The notes: generated by a model not told the origin, from the letters alone. Shown: positions 1-9,415, numbered from the stretch's first letter. The stretch is DNA of 64,000 nucleotides from Microbacterium invictum (GCF_034421375.1 NZ_CP139779.1:2170001-2234000); one strand, 5' to 3'. Numbers and translations: made by a program.

Positions 1-296
1 GTTACTCCGTCCACACCGCCGACAACGGAGTCGACGGCGTGGAGGTGGTGCGCCGTGTCGAGCCCGAGGTGGTGACCCTCGACATCAGCATGCCCGGCAT
101 CGACGGGTACGAGACCGCGCGACGCATCCGGACGTTCAGTCGCACCCACATCATCATGATCACGGCGTTCGTGCAGGAGTCCGATGCGCAGCAGGGGCTG
201 GACGCCGGCGCCGACGAGTATCTGCGCAAGCCCTTCCGCCCTCGCGAGCTCCGCGCCCGCATCGAAGCGCTGTCGACGGCGCGTCGACCCGAGTAG
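1..296 (+). CDS. Response regulator receiver domain, 3' part (5' end outside window)
   Basis: The frame is open from base 3 and ends at 296. The product is the C-terminal part of a two-component receiver domain. Visible are the phospho-acceptor Asp in DISMPGIDGYE, the switch Thr in MITAF and the conserved Lys in LRKPF. The protein stops about 20 residues after that Lys, so no output domain follows: it is either a CheY-like single-domain regulator or the end of a longer protein with a C-terminal receiver. It converges tail-to-tail, 3 bp apart, with the histidine kinase operon on the other strand. That kinase is a possible partner by proximity only. Confidence 0.85.
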   Translation, partial: YSVHTADNGVDGVEVVRRVEPEVVTLDISMPGIDGYETARRIRTFSRTHIIMITAFVQESDAQQGLDAGADEYLRKPFRPRELRARIEALSTARRPE

Positions 297-299
297 GCC

Positions 300-1478
300 T
301 CAGGCGTCTGCGCTGCGGGCGACCACGACGGCGGAGTCGGCACTCGAGAAGCCGCTCACCGCGCTGCGTCGCGCGACGCGCAGGAGCGTGCCGGCGTCGT
401 AGCCCACCACGTCGGTCAGCGCCACCCCGACGCCGACGACGGGAAGACCCACCCCGGAGAGCTGGCCGAGCGCGTCGAAACTCCCGCGATACAGGGTCAT
501 GGCCTCTCGCCGCGCGGCGCTGGGCGAGGACGCGGCCGTGACGAGCACGATCCCGCCCTCGCCGTCCTCGCCCATCACCGAGAACAGCGGGGCGTGGGCG
601 CGCACCGCCTCGCGCCACACGGTGATCGCCTCGCGCCGCGCCTCGTCGCCGAAGGCGGTGGCGATGTGGGCGAGATCGTCGAGCCGGACCTCGATGACGG
701 TGAGCGCGACCCCTCGGACGGCGGCGCGGGCGACGACCGAGTCGAGCGTCGCCCCGAACCTGCCCTCCGTGAGGATGCCGGTGACCATGTCGTCCGCGCC
801 CGCGAGCACCCGCTGGTGGCGGAGCTCCGCCCGACCGGCGCGTAGAACCGACGTCACGATGACGGCGACGACGATGAGGATGACGGTGAGTATCCCGACG
901 GCGATGCTTCCGAACCAGGCCTGGAAGAACGGGTCGTCCGGCCCCAGCACCAGGAAGGCCACCAGCCGGGCGAGGAAGAACGCTCCCTCGATCAGGAGCA
1001 CGCCTCCCAGCACCCATGCCGTCCGCGCCGCGCCGAGCACGCCCCGGAAGCACTCGACTCCTGCCGCCGCGGCCAGGACGACGAGCGAACCGAACGTCCA
1101 GGTCGCGCCCGCCCAATCGCCGACGAGGGGAGCCTCGACGACGGTGGCCGCCGCCACGAGGGCGCTGAGACCGAGCACGACGGCCGTCGCCGTGCGATAG
1201 GTCCGCCCGTTGTAGAGGCGGCACGCGATCCACATCGCGCCCGTGCCCGCCACGAAGGCCGCATTCCCGGCGACCACCGCCCAGAACGCCTCGGGATCGG
1301 CCGCCCAGGCGAGATAGAGCAAGGACGTCAGGATTGCGCCCAGGAATCCGAGCGCCCACACCCGGCCCGCGGCTTCGTCCCGGCGCAGAACGGTTTCGAG
1401 CAGGAACACCGTGCCGGCGACGAAGACCACGAGGGCCGTCATCACCGCGGTCGTCACCAGGTCGAGTTCGGCGAGCAT
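300..1478 (-). CDS. Multi-pass membrane protein with degenerate GGDEF-like domain
   Basis: 392 aa. The N-terminal ~210 residues form about seven hydrophobic segments. The C-terminal ~160 residues resemble a diguanylate cyclase domain: a D-x-VTG-L-x-x-x-RF start, a central DDLAHI-x-x-x-FGD region and a VGVGVA end. At the catalytic position the sequence is VMGEDGEGGIV instead of a GGDEF loop, so cyclase activity is unlikely and a sensing or binding role is more plausible. The ATG at 1478 overlaps the kinase stop by 1 bp (TGATG), which indicates translational coupling. It is the last gene of the MFS-kinase operon. The function is inferred from fold resemblance only. Confidence 0.7.
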   Translation of the reverse strand: MLAELDLVTTAVMTALVVFVAGTVFLLETVLRRDEAAGRVWALGFLGAILTSLLYLAWAADPEAFWAVVAGNAAFVAGTGAMWIACRLYNGRTYRTATAVVLGLSALVAAATVVEAPLVGDWAGATWTFGSLVVLAAAAGVECFRGVLGAARTAWVLGGVLLIEGAFFLARLVAFLVLGPDDPFFQAWFGSIAVGILTVILIVVAVIVTSVLRAGRAELRHQRVLAGADDMVTGILTEGRFGATLDSVVARAAVRGVALTVIEVRLDDLAHIATAFGDEARREAITVWREAVRAHAPLFSVMGEDGEGGIVLVTAASSPSAARREAMTLYRGSFDALGQLSGVGLPVVGVGVALTDVVGYDAGTLLRVARRSAVSGFSSADSAVVVARSADA

Positions 1479-3160
1479 CAGACCTCCCCCGCACCGGGCC
1501 GGGTGGCGGGGAGCGTGACGGTGAAGGTCGACCCCACCCCGAGGACGCTCGTCACCGTGATGTCGCCGCCGTGGGCGCGGACGATGTCGCGGCTGATCGC
1601 GAGGCCGAGTCCGGTACCCGAGACGGTCGAGGACCGGACGGCGACTCCTCGGTAGTACCGCTGGAAGAGCGCATCGGTGTCCTCCTCCGTCATCCCCACC
1701 CCCGTGTCCTCCACGACGATCGCCGTCCACCGCCCCGTGGTGGCGGACTGGAGGGAAACCCGTCCGCCCTCGCGGTTGTACTTGACAGCGTTGGACAGCA
1801 GATTGTCGACCACCTGCGCGAGCCGCCGCGGGTCGACATAGGCGTGGGCGGGCCGCAGGCGCGCGGTGTCGATGGTGACCCCGCGCTCCCCGGCGCGCAG
1901 GACGAGCGACTCGACGGCCGCACGGATGACTTCGGAGACCTCGACGACCTCGGGCTGCATGACCAGTTCGACCCGATCGTCCGCCGCCGCCGACGCGGTG
2001 AGCACGTCGGAGACGAGCTCGAGCAGCTGCTCGGCGTTGCGGTCGGCGATCTGGAGGTTGGAGCGGATCCGCGACGGGATATCGGGATCGTCGATGGCGA
2101 GCTCGATGTAGCCGAGGATCGAGGTCAGCGGCGTCCGAAGCTCGTGCGACACCGACGAGATCACCTCGTCGCGCGCCCGCGCCGCCATCATCTCGACGGT
2201 CACGTCGCGCGAGACCACGACCGCCCCGGCATCCCTCCCCTCCACGTCGAGGAGACGGCGAGCGGTGAAGCTCAGCGCCCGCTGCGGACCGCCCGGCGCA
2301 CCGAACCACACGCGCTCGTCCTGAAAGACCGCACCTCGTCGCGCCCGCTCGATCGGCAGCTCCTCGCGCGGCAGCGGCGTCGTGCGGTCGGTGCGATAGG
2401 CCTCCAGCCGATGCTCGCCCTCGACATCGGCCAGCACCTGCTGCAGACGCGCGTGGGCGTCGTTGGTGACGGTGATCGCGCCGGACTCGTCGATGCGGAT
2501 GACCCCGAAGTCGACGGCATCGAGCACCTCCGTGACGAGCTGCTCCTGTCGGCGCGCCCGCTCCGCCGTCTGCTGGAGCAGCGCGGCCTGCTTGTCCAGC
2601 AGCATCCGCTGCGCCGCGGCGCGCCGTGCTGCGACGTAGGACGTCGCGCCCACGGCGATGAGCACGATCGGAAGGAGGATCGTACTGAGGACCGCGGTCG
2701 AGGGCGGCCCCACGGCGACGCTCACCCAGTAGGTGACGATGGCCGTCGTCACCCCCGAGATCAGCCCCACGAGTCCGAAACCGGTGGCGAGCCACATGAC
2801 GGGGAAGATGAACAGCAGACCGGTCCCGAGCGCCGGTGCGGCACCGCGCATCACGCCCACGGCGATGATGTCGGCGAGCGGGATCGCGATCAGCCACCAC
2901 GAAGACATCCGCCCCCACGGCACCACGAGGGCGAGCCCGGTGAGGACGAAGACGCCGATGACCCCGGCGAAGAAGACGGGCATGGTCGAGACGAGGTCGG
3001 TCACGATCACGGCGATCGCCACCGCGAGCACGAGCGCACCGACGAGGAGCTGCGTCAGCGCCGGCGACCTCCCGCGGGTGCGGTCGGCGAGGACGATGTC
3101 GATCCAGCGCGGGGTGTCGGGTGCCGAGCGGGTGGCGGATGCGGCGGGGGTGGCGTCCAT
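1478..3160 (-). CDS. Membrane PAS histidine kinase
   Basis: 560 aa sensor kinase. Residues ~35-180 contain about six membrane segments, followed by a coiled linker (~180-210), a PAS-type domain (~212-320), a HisKA dimerisation domain with phospho-acceptor His339 in SHELRTP, and a HATPase domain with the N box (Asn457 in NLLSNAVKYN), the G1 box DTGVG (485-489) and the G2 box GTGLGL (515-520). All catalytic motifs are present. Its ATG directly abuts the MFS gene stop, and its stop overlaps the next start by 1 bp. The cognate regulator may be the convergent receiver gene at 1-296, by proximity only. Confidence 0.93.
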   Translation of the reverse strand: MDATPAASATRSAPDTPRWIDIVLADRTRGRSPALTQLLVGALVLAVAIAVIVTDLVSTMPVFFAGVIGVFVLTGLALVVPWGRMSSWWLIAIPLADIIAVGVMRGAAPALGTGLLFIFPVMWLATGFGLVGLISGVTTAIVTYWVSVAVGPPSTAVLSTILLPIVLIAVGATSYVAARRAAAQRMLLDKQAALLQQTAERARRQEQLVTEVLDAVDFGVIRIDESGAITVTNDAHARLQQVLADVEGEHRLEAYRTDRTTPLPREELPIERARRGAVFQDERVWFGAPGGPQRALSFTARRLLDVEGRDAGAVVVSRDVTVEMMAARARDEVISSVSHELRTPLTSILGYIELAIDDPDIPSRIRSNLQIADRNAEQLLELVSDVLTASAAADDRVELVMQPEVVEVSEVIRAAVESLVLRAGERGVTIDTARLRPAHAYVDPRRLAQVVDNLLSNAVKYNREGGRVSLQSATTGRWTAIVVEDTGVGMTEEDTDALFQRYYRGVAVRSSTVSGTGLGLAISRDIVRAHGGDITVTSVLGVGSTFTVTLPATRPGAGEV

Positions 3161-4765
3161 CTACGAGGTCCGCCCCGCCGTGGACGCGTCGTCCGCGCGC
3201 GTGTAGCCGGCGACGAGCTCCTGCTCGCGGGCGAATCCGGGCAGGAAGATCGCCACGACCGCTGCACCGATGCTGATCGCGACGGCGCCGATGAGGTATG
3301 CGAAGAACGCGCCGTCGAGGAGGGACTGCGTCGCGCCCTGCGTGATCTGGGTGGCGTACTGCGGGTACTGCTCCGCGACCCGCAGCGCGGAGGCGTACGA
3401 GGCCTGGAGCGCCTGCGTGACCTCGGCGCTGACCGTCTGCGCCTCGGCCGAGGCGGCGATCTGGCGCGCGAACGATGCGGCGAACCCGGCGGCGAGGACC
3501 GCGCCGAGAAGGGCCTGCATGATCGAGCCGCCGAGGTCGCGCTGGAGGTCGGAGGTCGCCGAGGCCATCCCCACCCGCCGGATCGGCGTGCTCTCGGTGA
3601 GCGCGCGCGATGCAGGGGTCATCGCGAAGGCGGCGCCGCTGCCGATGAAGAGGAAGCCGGCGCCGACGAGCACGTACGGCGTGGACTCCCCCCACAGGAG
3701 CGTGGTGAGGAATCCGAGCAGGACGAGCGCGTAGCCCACCAGCATGGTCGCGCGAGACCCGCGGGCGGTGAGCAGGCGGGCCGAGAGCGGCGCGCAGATG
3801 AGCAGACCCACCGCGGCCGGGACGACGGCGAGTCCCGCTTCGAGGGTGGTGTACCCGAGGATGTTCTGCAGGAACTGCTGTCCGACGAACATCGCCCCCA
3901 TGAGCGAGCCGAACACGATCGTGCCCCCGGTGGCCGGCACCCAGAACATGCGACGACCGGCGACCCTCAGTTCGTAGATCGGATGCCGCGCGGCGACCTG
4001 TCGCCAGGCGAAGAGAGCCAGGAGCACCACCGTCGCGCCCAGCAGACTCAGTCCGAGCACGGTCTGGCCGGGCGCGAAGACCAGGCTCACGCCGAGGACG
4101 AGCGCCGCGATCGCCAGGGTCGCGAGGATCCCGCCGAGGTGATCGACGGGGTCGTCCGACTCCTTGACGTGCGAGGGCACGACGATCGCCACGAGCACCA
4201 GAGCCGTCGCCGCGATGGGCGCCGCCAGCAGAAACGCCGAACCCCACCACCAGATGGTCAGCAGCAGGCCCGCCAGCACGGAGCCGATCACGGCCGCCGT
4301 GGCGCTCACGCCCGACCAGAGGGCGATGGCCACCGTGCGCTTCGGGCCCTGCGCCCACAGCGCGGTGATGAGCGACAGAGTGGTGGGGAAGGCCATACCC
4401 GCCGCGATGCCGGTGAAGATCCGCGCGGCGATGAGCATCTCGATCGACGGAGAGAACGCGGACAGGAAGCTCGCCACCACCGTGAGGGCGAGACCGAGCA
4501 GGAGCAGCTGCTTGCGCCCGTAACGGTCGGCGAGCGCTCCGAGGTACAGCACCGACATCGCGAGCCCCAGACCGCAGCCGACGGCCACGAGGTTCAGCGC
4601 GGTCTGCGACGCGCCGAAGGCGTCGCCCACATCGGGGAGGGCGACGTTGGCCGCTGCCAGATTGATGTTGCACACGAGGGCCGCGAGGATCAGCGCGGTC
4701 AGCACGAGGGGCGCTCTGGGCGGCACCGTACCGAGGCCTGCGCCGCCCTCCCGCGTCTGAGTCAC
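3161..4765 (-). CDS. MFS transporter, DHA2-like (14-TM drug exporter type)
   Basis: 534 aa, highly hydrophobic, with a length and segment count fitting the 14-helix DHA2 branch of the major facilitator superfamily. The loop 2-3 motif appears as GALADRYGRK. These proteins usually export drugs or toxic organic cations by proton antiport; the substrate here is unknown. The start is GTG at 4765 (GTG ACT CAG). The gene lies directly before the histidine kinase with no gap, so the kinase operon begins with an exporter, an arrangement often seen in stress or antibiotic sensing. Confidence 0.88.
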   Translation of the reverse strand: MTQTREGGAGLGTVPPRAPLVLTALILAALVCNINLAAANVALPDVGDAFGASQTALNLVAVGCGLGLAMSVLYLGALADRYGRKQLLLLGLALTVVASFLSAFSPSIEMLIAARIFTGIAAGMAFPTTLSLITALWAQGPKRTVAIALWSGVSATAAVIGSVLAGLLLTIWWWGSAFLLAAPIAATALVLVAIVVPSHVKESDDPVDHLGGILATLAIAALVLGVSLVFAPGQTVLGLSLLGATVVLLALFAWRQVAARHPIYELRVAGRRMFWVPATGGTIVFGSLMGAMFVGQQFLQNILGYTTLEAGLAVVPAAVGLLICAPLSARLLTARGSRATMLVGYALVLLGFLTTLLWGESTPYVLVGAGFLFIGSGAAFAMTPASRALTESTPIRRVGMASATSDLQRDLGGSIMQALLGAVLAAGFAASFARQIAASAEAQTVSAEVTQALQASYASALRVAEQYPQYATQITQGATQSLLDGAFFAYLIGAVAISIGAAVVAIFLPGFAREQELVAGYTRADDASTAGRTS

Positions 4766-4774
4766 GCGCTCACT

Positions 4775-5983
4775 TTAGCGATGCCCACGCCCTGCGGTGC
4801 GCAGCACCACGGCGGCGGTCACCGCTGCCGTGGTGCACAGGACCGCGAGCGCGCCGACGAAAGCCGTCCATCCCGGCCCGGCGTAGACGAAGCCGAGGCA
4901 CCAGCCGAAAAGGCTCGATCCTCCGTAGTAGGCGAGGTAGTACAGCGAGGACGCCTGCGCCCGGGTGTCCGCTGAGGCGGCTACAGGCGCCCACCCAGAG
5001 GCCACCGCGTGGGCGGCGAAGAACCCCGCGGTGAAGACGAGGAGGCCGAGCAGCACCACCACCGTCGCGGGGGTCAGCAACGCCGCGAGGCCCGCCAGCA
5101 TCGCCACGATGCCGCCGAGGAGGACGGGCAGTCGGCCGTGACGCACCGCCAGCGCACCCGCCCACGGAGAGGAGACCGTACCGGCGAGGTAGGAGAGGAA
5201 CAGCAGGGTCGCCAGCCACCCGGGCAGCGAGAACGGCGGCTCGGCGAGATGGAACCCGAGGTAGTTGAACACCGCGACGAAGGCGCCCATGAGAAGGAAC
5301 CCCTGCGCGTCGATCGCGAGCTGGGCCGGGGTCCGCACGACGGCGGCGAGACGCTCCCCCAGCCGCCTCGCCGGTCGGTGCCGATGCGCGACGAAGCCCC
5401 GCGCGCGCGGGACGAGGCACAGGAACACGATCGCCGAGGCGGCGCAGAGGATCGCCACGGCCCACATACCGGTGCGCCACTCGGCGAGGTCGGCGACGGG
5501 CCCCGACAGGAGCCGTCCGGAGAGCCCGCCCACGGTGGTGCCGGCGATGTAGCTTCCGGCCGCCGCTGCCGTGTGACGGGCGTCCACCTCCTCACTGAGG
5601 TACGCCAGGGCGATGGCGGGGATCGCACCGAGTGCCACGCCCTCGGTCAGTCGCACGGCGAGGAACACGCCGATACCGCCCGAGAGGGGCGCCAGCAGTC
5701 CGAGCAGCGTTGCGGCGCAGATTCCGATCGTCATGGCCGGCACCCGACCGAAACGGTCGGCGACGATGGACCACGGGATGACGGCGGCGGCCAGGCCGAG
5801 GGTCGTCGCAGACACCGACAGAGACGCGGTCGGCGGCGAGACCTGCAGGTTGGCGGCGATGAGCGGCAGCAGCGCTTGGGGAGAATACAGCTGAGCGAAG
5901 GTGGCGATGCCGGCGAAGAACAGGGCGACGAGCAGGCGCCGGTACGCACGACTTCCCGGCAGGTGCCCGGTCGCGTCGCTCAT
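4775..5983 (-). CDS. MFS transporter, DHA1/YnfM-like
   Basis: 402 aa from the ATG at 5983 (MSDATGHLP); a longer frame reaches 6028 but its extra 15 residues look non-coding. Twelve hydrophobic segments are expected. The A-loop motif reads IVADRFGRVP (about residue 80), typical of proton-driven exporters of the arabinose-efflux/YnfM type. Its stop is 9 bp before the GTG of the next MFS gene, so the two exporters may be co-transcribed with the kinase. The substrate cannot be read from sequence. Confidence 0.85.
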   Translation of the reverse strand: MSDATGHLPGSRAYRRLLVALFFAGIATFAQLYSPQALLPLIAANLQVSPPTASLSVSATTLGLAAAVIPWSIVADRFGRVPAMTIGICAATLLGLLAPLSGGIGVFLAVRLTEGVALGAIPAIALAYLSEEVDARHTAAAAGSYIAGTTVGGLSGRLLSGPVADLAEWRTGMWAVAILCAASAIVFLCLVPRARGFVAHRHRPARRLGERLAAVVRTPAQLAIDAQGFLLMGAFVAVFNYLGFHLAEPPFSLPGWLATLLFLSYLAGTVSSPWAGALAVRHGRLPVLLGGIVAMLAGLAALLTPATVVVLLGLLVFTAGFFAAHAVASGWAPVAASADTRAQASSLYYLAYYGGSSLFGWCLGFVYAGPGWTAFVGALAVLCTTAAVTAAVVLRTAGRGHR

Positions 5984-6029
5984 CGCCTGCACGCTACGCG
6001 ACCCTTCGCGTCTGATCCGCTCACACACG

Positions 6030-6067
6030 GCAGAGGGCCGGAACCCTTGCGGGTTCCGGCCCTCTGC
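6030..6067 (-). terminator. Strong hairpin terminator after rpsA
   Basis: A perfect 17-bp inverted repeat (left arm 6030-6046, TTGC loop, right arm 6051-6067) lies 15 bp beyond the rpsA stop. There is no clear T-run on the minus-strand exit side, common for high-GC terminators. It separates rpsA from the MFS genes. Confidence 0.8.
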
Positions 6068-6082
6068 GCGGGTGGTGCGGGA

Positions 6083-7537
6083 TCAGCGACCCGACAGCTT
6101 CTCACGAAGCGCGGCGAGCGCCTCGTCGTCGGCCAGCGTTCCGCCGGCAGAGGTGTCGGACGAGAACGAGGACGAGCCCGTCGACTCGACCGCGGGCGCG
6201 TTCGCCTCGGCCTCGAGGGCCTTGACGACGGCGGCCTTGTGGGCCTCCCAGCGCGCCTGTGCGGCGGCGTAGTCCTGCTCCCAGGCCTCGCGCTGCTCGT
6301 CGAAGCCTTCCTTCCACTGGTTGGTCTCCGGGTCGAAGCCCTCGGGGTACTTGTACTCCCCGTTCTCGTCGTACTCGGTGACCATGCCGTAGAGGGCCGG
6401 GTCGAACTCGGTGCCGTAGGGGTCGACCGACTCGTTGGCCTGCTTCAGCGACAGCGAGATGCGGCGGCGCTCGAGGTCGATGTCGATGATCTTGACGAAG
6501 ACCTCTTCACCGACCGAGACGACCTGCTCGGCGAGCTCGACGTGCTTGCCCGACAGCTCGGAGATGTGCACGAGGCCCTCGATGCCGTCCGCGACGCGGA
6601 CGAACGCACCGAACGGCACGAGCTTGGTGACCTTGCCCGGTGCGATCTGGCCGATCGCGTGGGTGCGGGCGAAGACCTGCCACGGGTCCTCCTGCGTCGC
6701 CTTCAGCGACAGCGAGACGCGCTCGCGGTCGAGGTCGACCTCGAGGATCTCGACGGTGACCTCCTGGCCCACCTCGACGACCTCGGAGGCGTGCTCGATG
6801 TGCTTCCACGACAGCTCGGACACGTGCACGAGGCCGTCCACGCCGCCGAGGTCGACGAAGGCACCGAAGTTGACGATCGACGACACCGTACCCTTGCGGA
6901 CCTGGCCCTTGTGCAGGTTGTTGAGGAACGTGGTGCGCGACTCGGACTGCGTCTGCTCGAGCAGGGCCCGACGCGAGAGGACGACGTTGTTGCGGTTCTT
7001 GTCCAGCTCGAGGATCTTCGCCTCGATCTCCTGACCCAGGTACGGGGTCAGGTCGCGGACGCGGCGCAGTTCGATGAGCGAGGCGGGAAGGAACCCGCGC
7101 AGGCCGATGTCGACGATGAGGCCGCCCTTGACGACCTCGATCACCTGACCGGTGACCACGCCGTCGGTCTCCTTGATCTTCTCCACGTCGCCCCAGGCGC
7201 GCTCGTACTGCGCACGCTTCTTCGACAGGATGAGGCGGCCTTCCTTGTCCTCCTTCTGGAGGACGAGCGCCTCGACGTGGTCGCCGACGCCCACGACCTC
7301 GTTGGGGTCGACGTCGTGCTTGATCGAAAGCTCGCGCGAGGGGATGACGCCCTCGGTCTTGTAGCCGACGTCGAGGAGCACCTCGTCGCGGTCGATCTTC
7401 ACGACGGTGCCCTCGATGAGGTCTCCGTCGTTGAAGAACTTCAGGGTCTTCTCGACCGCGGCCAGGAAGTCCTCGGCAGATCCGATGTCGTTGATCGCGA
7501 CCTGCTTGGTGGCCGGGGCGGTCGTTGCGGTAGTCAT
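6083..7537 (-). CDS. rpsA: 30S ribosomal protein S1
   Basis: 484 aa with four S1 RNA-binding repeats (~ residues 40-380), the actinobacterial form rather than the six-repeat E. coli form. Recurrent motifs are G-x-V-x-x-I-V-x-FGAFVDLGG and VHVSELSWKH. The C-terminal ~100 residues are acidic and Gln/Trp-rich, probably disordered. The ATG at 7537 (MTTATTAPATKQ) was preferred to the far upstream frame because it matches the conserved N-terminus of actinobacterial S1. S1 helps the 30S subunit capture mRNA; in actinobacteria, where leaderless mRNAs are common, its role is less strict. Monocistronic, with its own terminator. Confidence 0.97.
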   Translation of the reverse strand: MTTATTAPATKQVAINDIGSAEDFLAAVEKTLKFFNDGDLIEGTVVKIDRDEVLLDVGYKTEGVIPSRELSIKHDVDPNEVVGVGDHVEALVLQKEDKEGRLILSKKRAQYERAWGDVEKIKETDGVVTGQVIEVVKGGLIVDIGLRGFLPASLIELRRVRDLTPYLGQEIEAKILELDKNRNNVVLSRRALLEQTQSESRTTFLNNLHKGQVRKGTVSSIVNFGAFVDLGGVDGLVHVSELSWKHIEHASEVVEVGQEVTVEILEVDLDRERVSLSLKATQEDPWQVFARTHAIGQIAPGKVTKLVPFGAFVRVADGIEGLVHISELSGKHVELAEQVVSVGEEVFVKIIDIDLERRRISLSLKQANESVDPYGTEFDPALYGMVTEYDENGEYKYPEGFDPETNQWKEGFDEQREAWEQDYAAAQARWEAHKAAVVKALEAEANAPAVESTGSSSFSSDTSAGGTLADDEALAALREKLSGR

Positions 7538-7742
7538 GTAGTGGGTTGTCCTTGGTGGTGTGGTGTTCGGGCCCTGGCTGCCGGATCCGCACGCGAACGC
7601 GGACGAATCCCGACCCCGAGGCGGAGCGGATTGTGGTCGTACGATGTCAGAGCGGCGCACCGGCCCCGCACGCGGACCTGGATCACAAACCCGGGCACAG
7701 CGGAACCGTCACACGCGTGACACTTCAGGTTATCAGAGTGCG

Positions 7743-8132
7743 TCAGCCCGCGGAGACCTCGACGGTGAACTCCAGGGGCTGGATTCCCCCGTCCTGGTTG
7801 GTCATGGTGACCGTCGTCGTTCCCTCGGCGACCGCCTGGACCCCGGGGTTGAACGTGGCGTCGCCTTCCTCGCGTCCCTGGACGAATTCGGCCACCGCCG
7901 GATCCGCAACCTCCCCCTCGTAGCTGTCGACGGCGAGGTCGCCGGTGTTGATGTTGAGCACCTGGCCGACGACGAGCTCGACCGTCGCGCCCTGCAGGTC
8001 GTTCGCCGACTCGGTGACCGGCGCGATCACGGGGGTGTTCTCCGGACTCGCTCCCCCGGGTGCGCAGGCGCTGAGCGCGATCGCCGCGGTGAGGGTACCG
8101 AGGACGGTGAGGACGAGCTTCGGGCTGCGCAT
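7743..8132 (-). CDS. Small lipoprotein of unknown function
   Basis: 129 aa. The N-terminus MRSPKLVLTVLGTLTAAIAL is followed by the lipobox LSAC, so the mature protein should be lipid-anchored at residue ~22. The mature part, about 105 residues, is acidic, rich in Val/Thr/Gly and likely a single beta-sandwich domain. No catalytic motif is seen. It is transcribed toward rpsA, but a ~200-bp gap with presumably the rpsA promoter separates them. I do not recognise the family. Confidence 0.75.
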   Translation of the reverse strand: MRSPKLVLTVLGTLTAAIALSACAPGGASPENTPVIAPVTESANDLQGATVELVVGQVLNINTGDLAVDSYEGEVADPAVAEFVQGREEGDATFNPGVQAVAEGTTTVTMTNQDGGIQPLEFTVEVSAG

Positions 8133-8159
8133 CCTCTCACCATGGCAGGAACGGTCGCG

Positions 8160-8657
8160 TCAGACCAGAAGGCGCCCGAGGAGTCGGGTGAGGATGCCCT
8201 GCTCCTCCCGGGAGAGACCGGCGAGCTCCTCGGCCTCGCGTCGGACGAGCTCGGTCATCGCGGCGTCGACCCGCTCCGTGCCCTCAGGGCTGAGCCGCAC
8301 CAGCACGCCCCGACCGTCGCGGGGGTTCGGACGCCGTTCGACGAGGCCGCGCGCGGCGAGCTTCTCGAGGCGATTGGTCATGGCCGCGCTCCCGATCATG
8401 GTGGACTCGATCAGCTGAGCGGGGCTCAGTTCGTGCGGTTCATCGGCGCGCCGAAGGGCCGCCAGAACGTCGAACTCCCAGACCGACAGCCCCGCGCTGA
8501 AAAAGGCCTCTGCGCGCAGACGCGCGAGCCGGAGCGCCACGCGGCGCAGCCGCGACATGACATCCAGCGGCGTCAGATCGACGTCGGGGAGCCGACGTGA
8601 CCACGCATCGATCAGCAGATCGACGTCGTCGTCCCTCTCCCGGGCCTCCCCGCTCAT
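8160..8657 (-). CDS. MarR-family transcriptional regulator
   Basis: 165 aa. It has the winged-helix layout of MarR proteins: an N-terminal dimerisation helix, a helix-turn-helix around residues 75-110 (S-x-x-QLIESTMIGSAAMTNRLEKLAARGLVE), and a wing with the RRPNPRDGRGV motif at ~112-122, the classical MarR D-x-R signature. Such proteins usually repress nearby exporters or redox genes. The SDR-like gene just upstream on the same strand and the FUSC membrane protein beyond it are candidate targets by position only. Confidence 0.92.
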   Translation of the reverse strand: MSGEARERDDDVDLLIDAWSRRLPDVDLTPLDVMSRLRRVALRLARLRAEAFFSAGLSVWEFDVLAALRRADEPHELSPAQLIESTMIGSAAMTNRLEKLAARGLVERRPNPRDGRGVLVRLSPEGTERVDAAMTELVRREAEELAGLSREEQGILTRLLGRLLV

Positions 8658-8705
8658 ACTCCGACCGTAGCGGACGCCACGAGGGGTGAGCCCCGTCGGC
8701 GGGTG

Positions 8706-9365
8706 CTATCGCGCGTCGGGTGCGGCCGCGAATGCCTCCGGGATCGGCTGGTCGCCGCCGCCGAAACGCAGAGTGCGCCCGATCGTCGCGGGCTCGACCA
8801 AGGCCGTGGCCACGGCGGCGGCGACGTCCGCGCGGGGCACGGCACCGCGTCCCTGCGGATCGATCTCGATGCGTCCCGTACCCGGATCGTCGAGGAGCGC
8901 CCCTGGACCGAGCACCGTCCACGACAGCTCGGTGCCGCGCAGGTGATCGTCGGCGGCGAGCTTGGCATCGGCGTAAGGGAAGAACGGGTCGTCCTGCGGC
9001 ACTCCGTGGTCGGGCGCGGATCCGAGCCACGACACCATCACGTATCGGGCGACACCGGCCCGGGCGGCCGCGTCCATCGATCGGATCGCCGCGTCGCGGT
9101 CCACCGCGTAGGTGCGCGCGGCGTCGCCGCCTCCGGCGCCGGCCGACCAGACGACGACGTCGTGCCCGGACACCAGATCGGCGAGCGCATCGATATCGAG
9201 CGTCTCGATATCGGCCACGCGCGGGGTCGCCCCGGTGCTCTCCACGTCGCGGACGTGGTCGGGGTTGCGGATGACCGCCGTCACCTCATCGCCCCTCGAG
9301 ACCAGCAGCGGCGCCAGAAGCATCGCGACCTTGCCGTGTCCGCCGAAAACCAGCACCCGAGACAT
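8706..9365 (-). CDS. Atypical SDR / NAD(P)H-binding protein
   Basis: 219 aa from the ATG at 9365, chosen because an AGAAGGAG ribosome-binding site lies 5-6 bp before it. The N-terminus VLVFGGHGKVAM is a GGxGxV dinucleotide-binding turn. The rest matches short NmrA/YwnB-type reductase-like proteins (NAD(P)-binding PF13460 type), including a VMVSWLGSAP segment and a D-x-GTGRIEIDP loop. The Tyr-x-x-x-Lys pair of classical SDR enzymes is not visible, so it may bind a cofactor for sensing or catalyse a different reduction. It is followed by the MarR gene on the same strand. Confidence 0.85.
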   Translation of the reverse strand: MSRVLVFGGHGKVAMLLAPLLVSRGDEVTAVIRNPDHVRDVESTGATPRVADIETLDIDALADLVSGHDVVVWSAGAGGGDAARTYAVDRDAAIRSMDAAARAGVARYVMVSWLGSAPDHGVPQDDPFFPYADAKLAADDHLRGTELSWTVLGPGALLDDPGTGRIEIDPQGRGAVPRADVAAAVATALVEPATIGRTLRFGGGDQPIPEAFAAAPDAR

Positions 9366-9415
9366 CCGCTCTCCTTCTGTTCGTCCGGCTCCCAGCCCAT
9401 CGGCCGGACCCGACG

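Noticed and set aside
1334..4975. 1213-residue open frame on the plus strand opposite the kinase/MFS genes
   Set aside because: It is very rich in Arg, Asp, Glu and His, lies antisense to three well-supported genes and has no motif; it is a high-GC shadow.
5009..7720. 903-residue plus-strand open frame opposite rpsA and the MFS gene
   Set aside because: It is a composition artefact of the reverse strand of rpsA; the real rpsA frame has clear S1 repeats.
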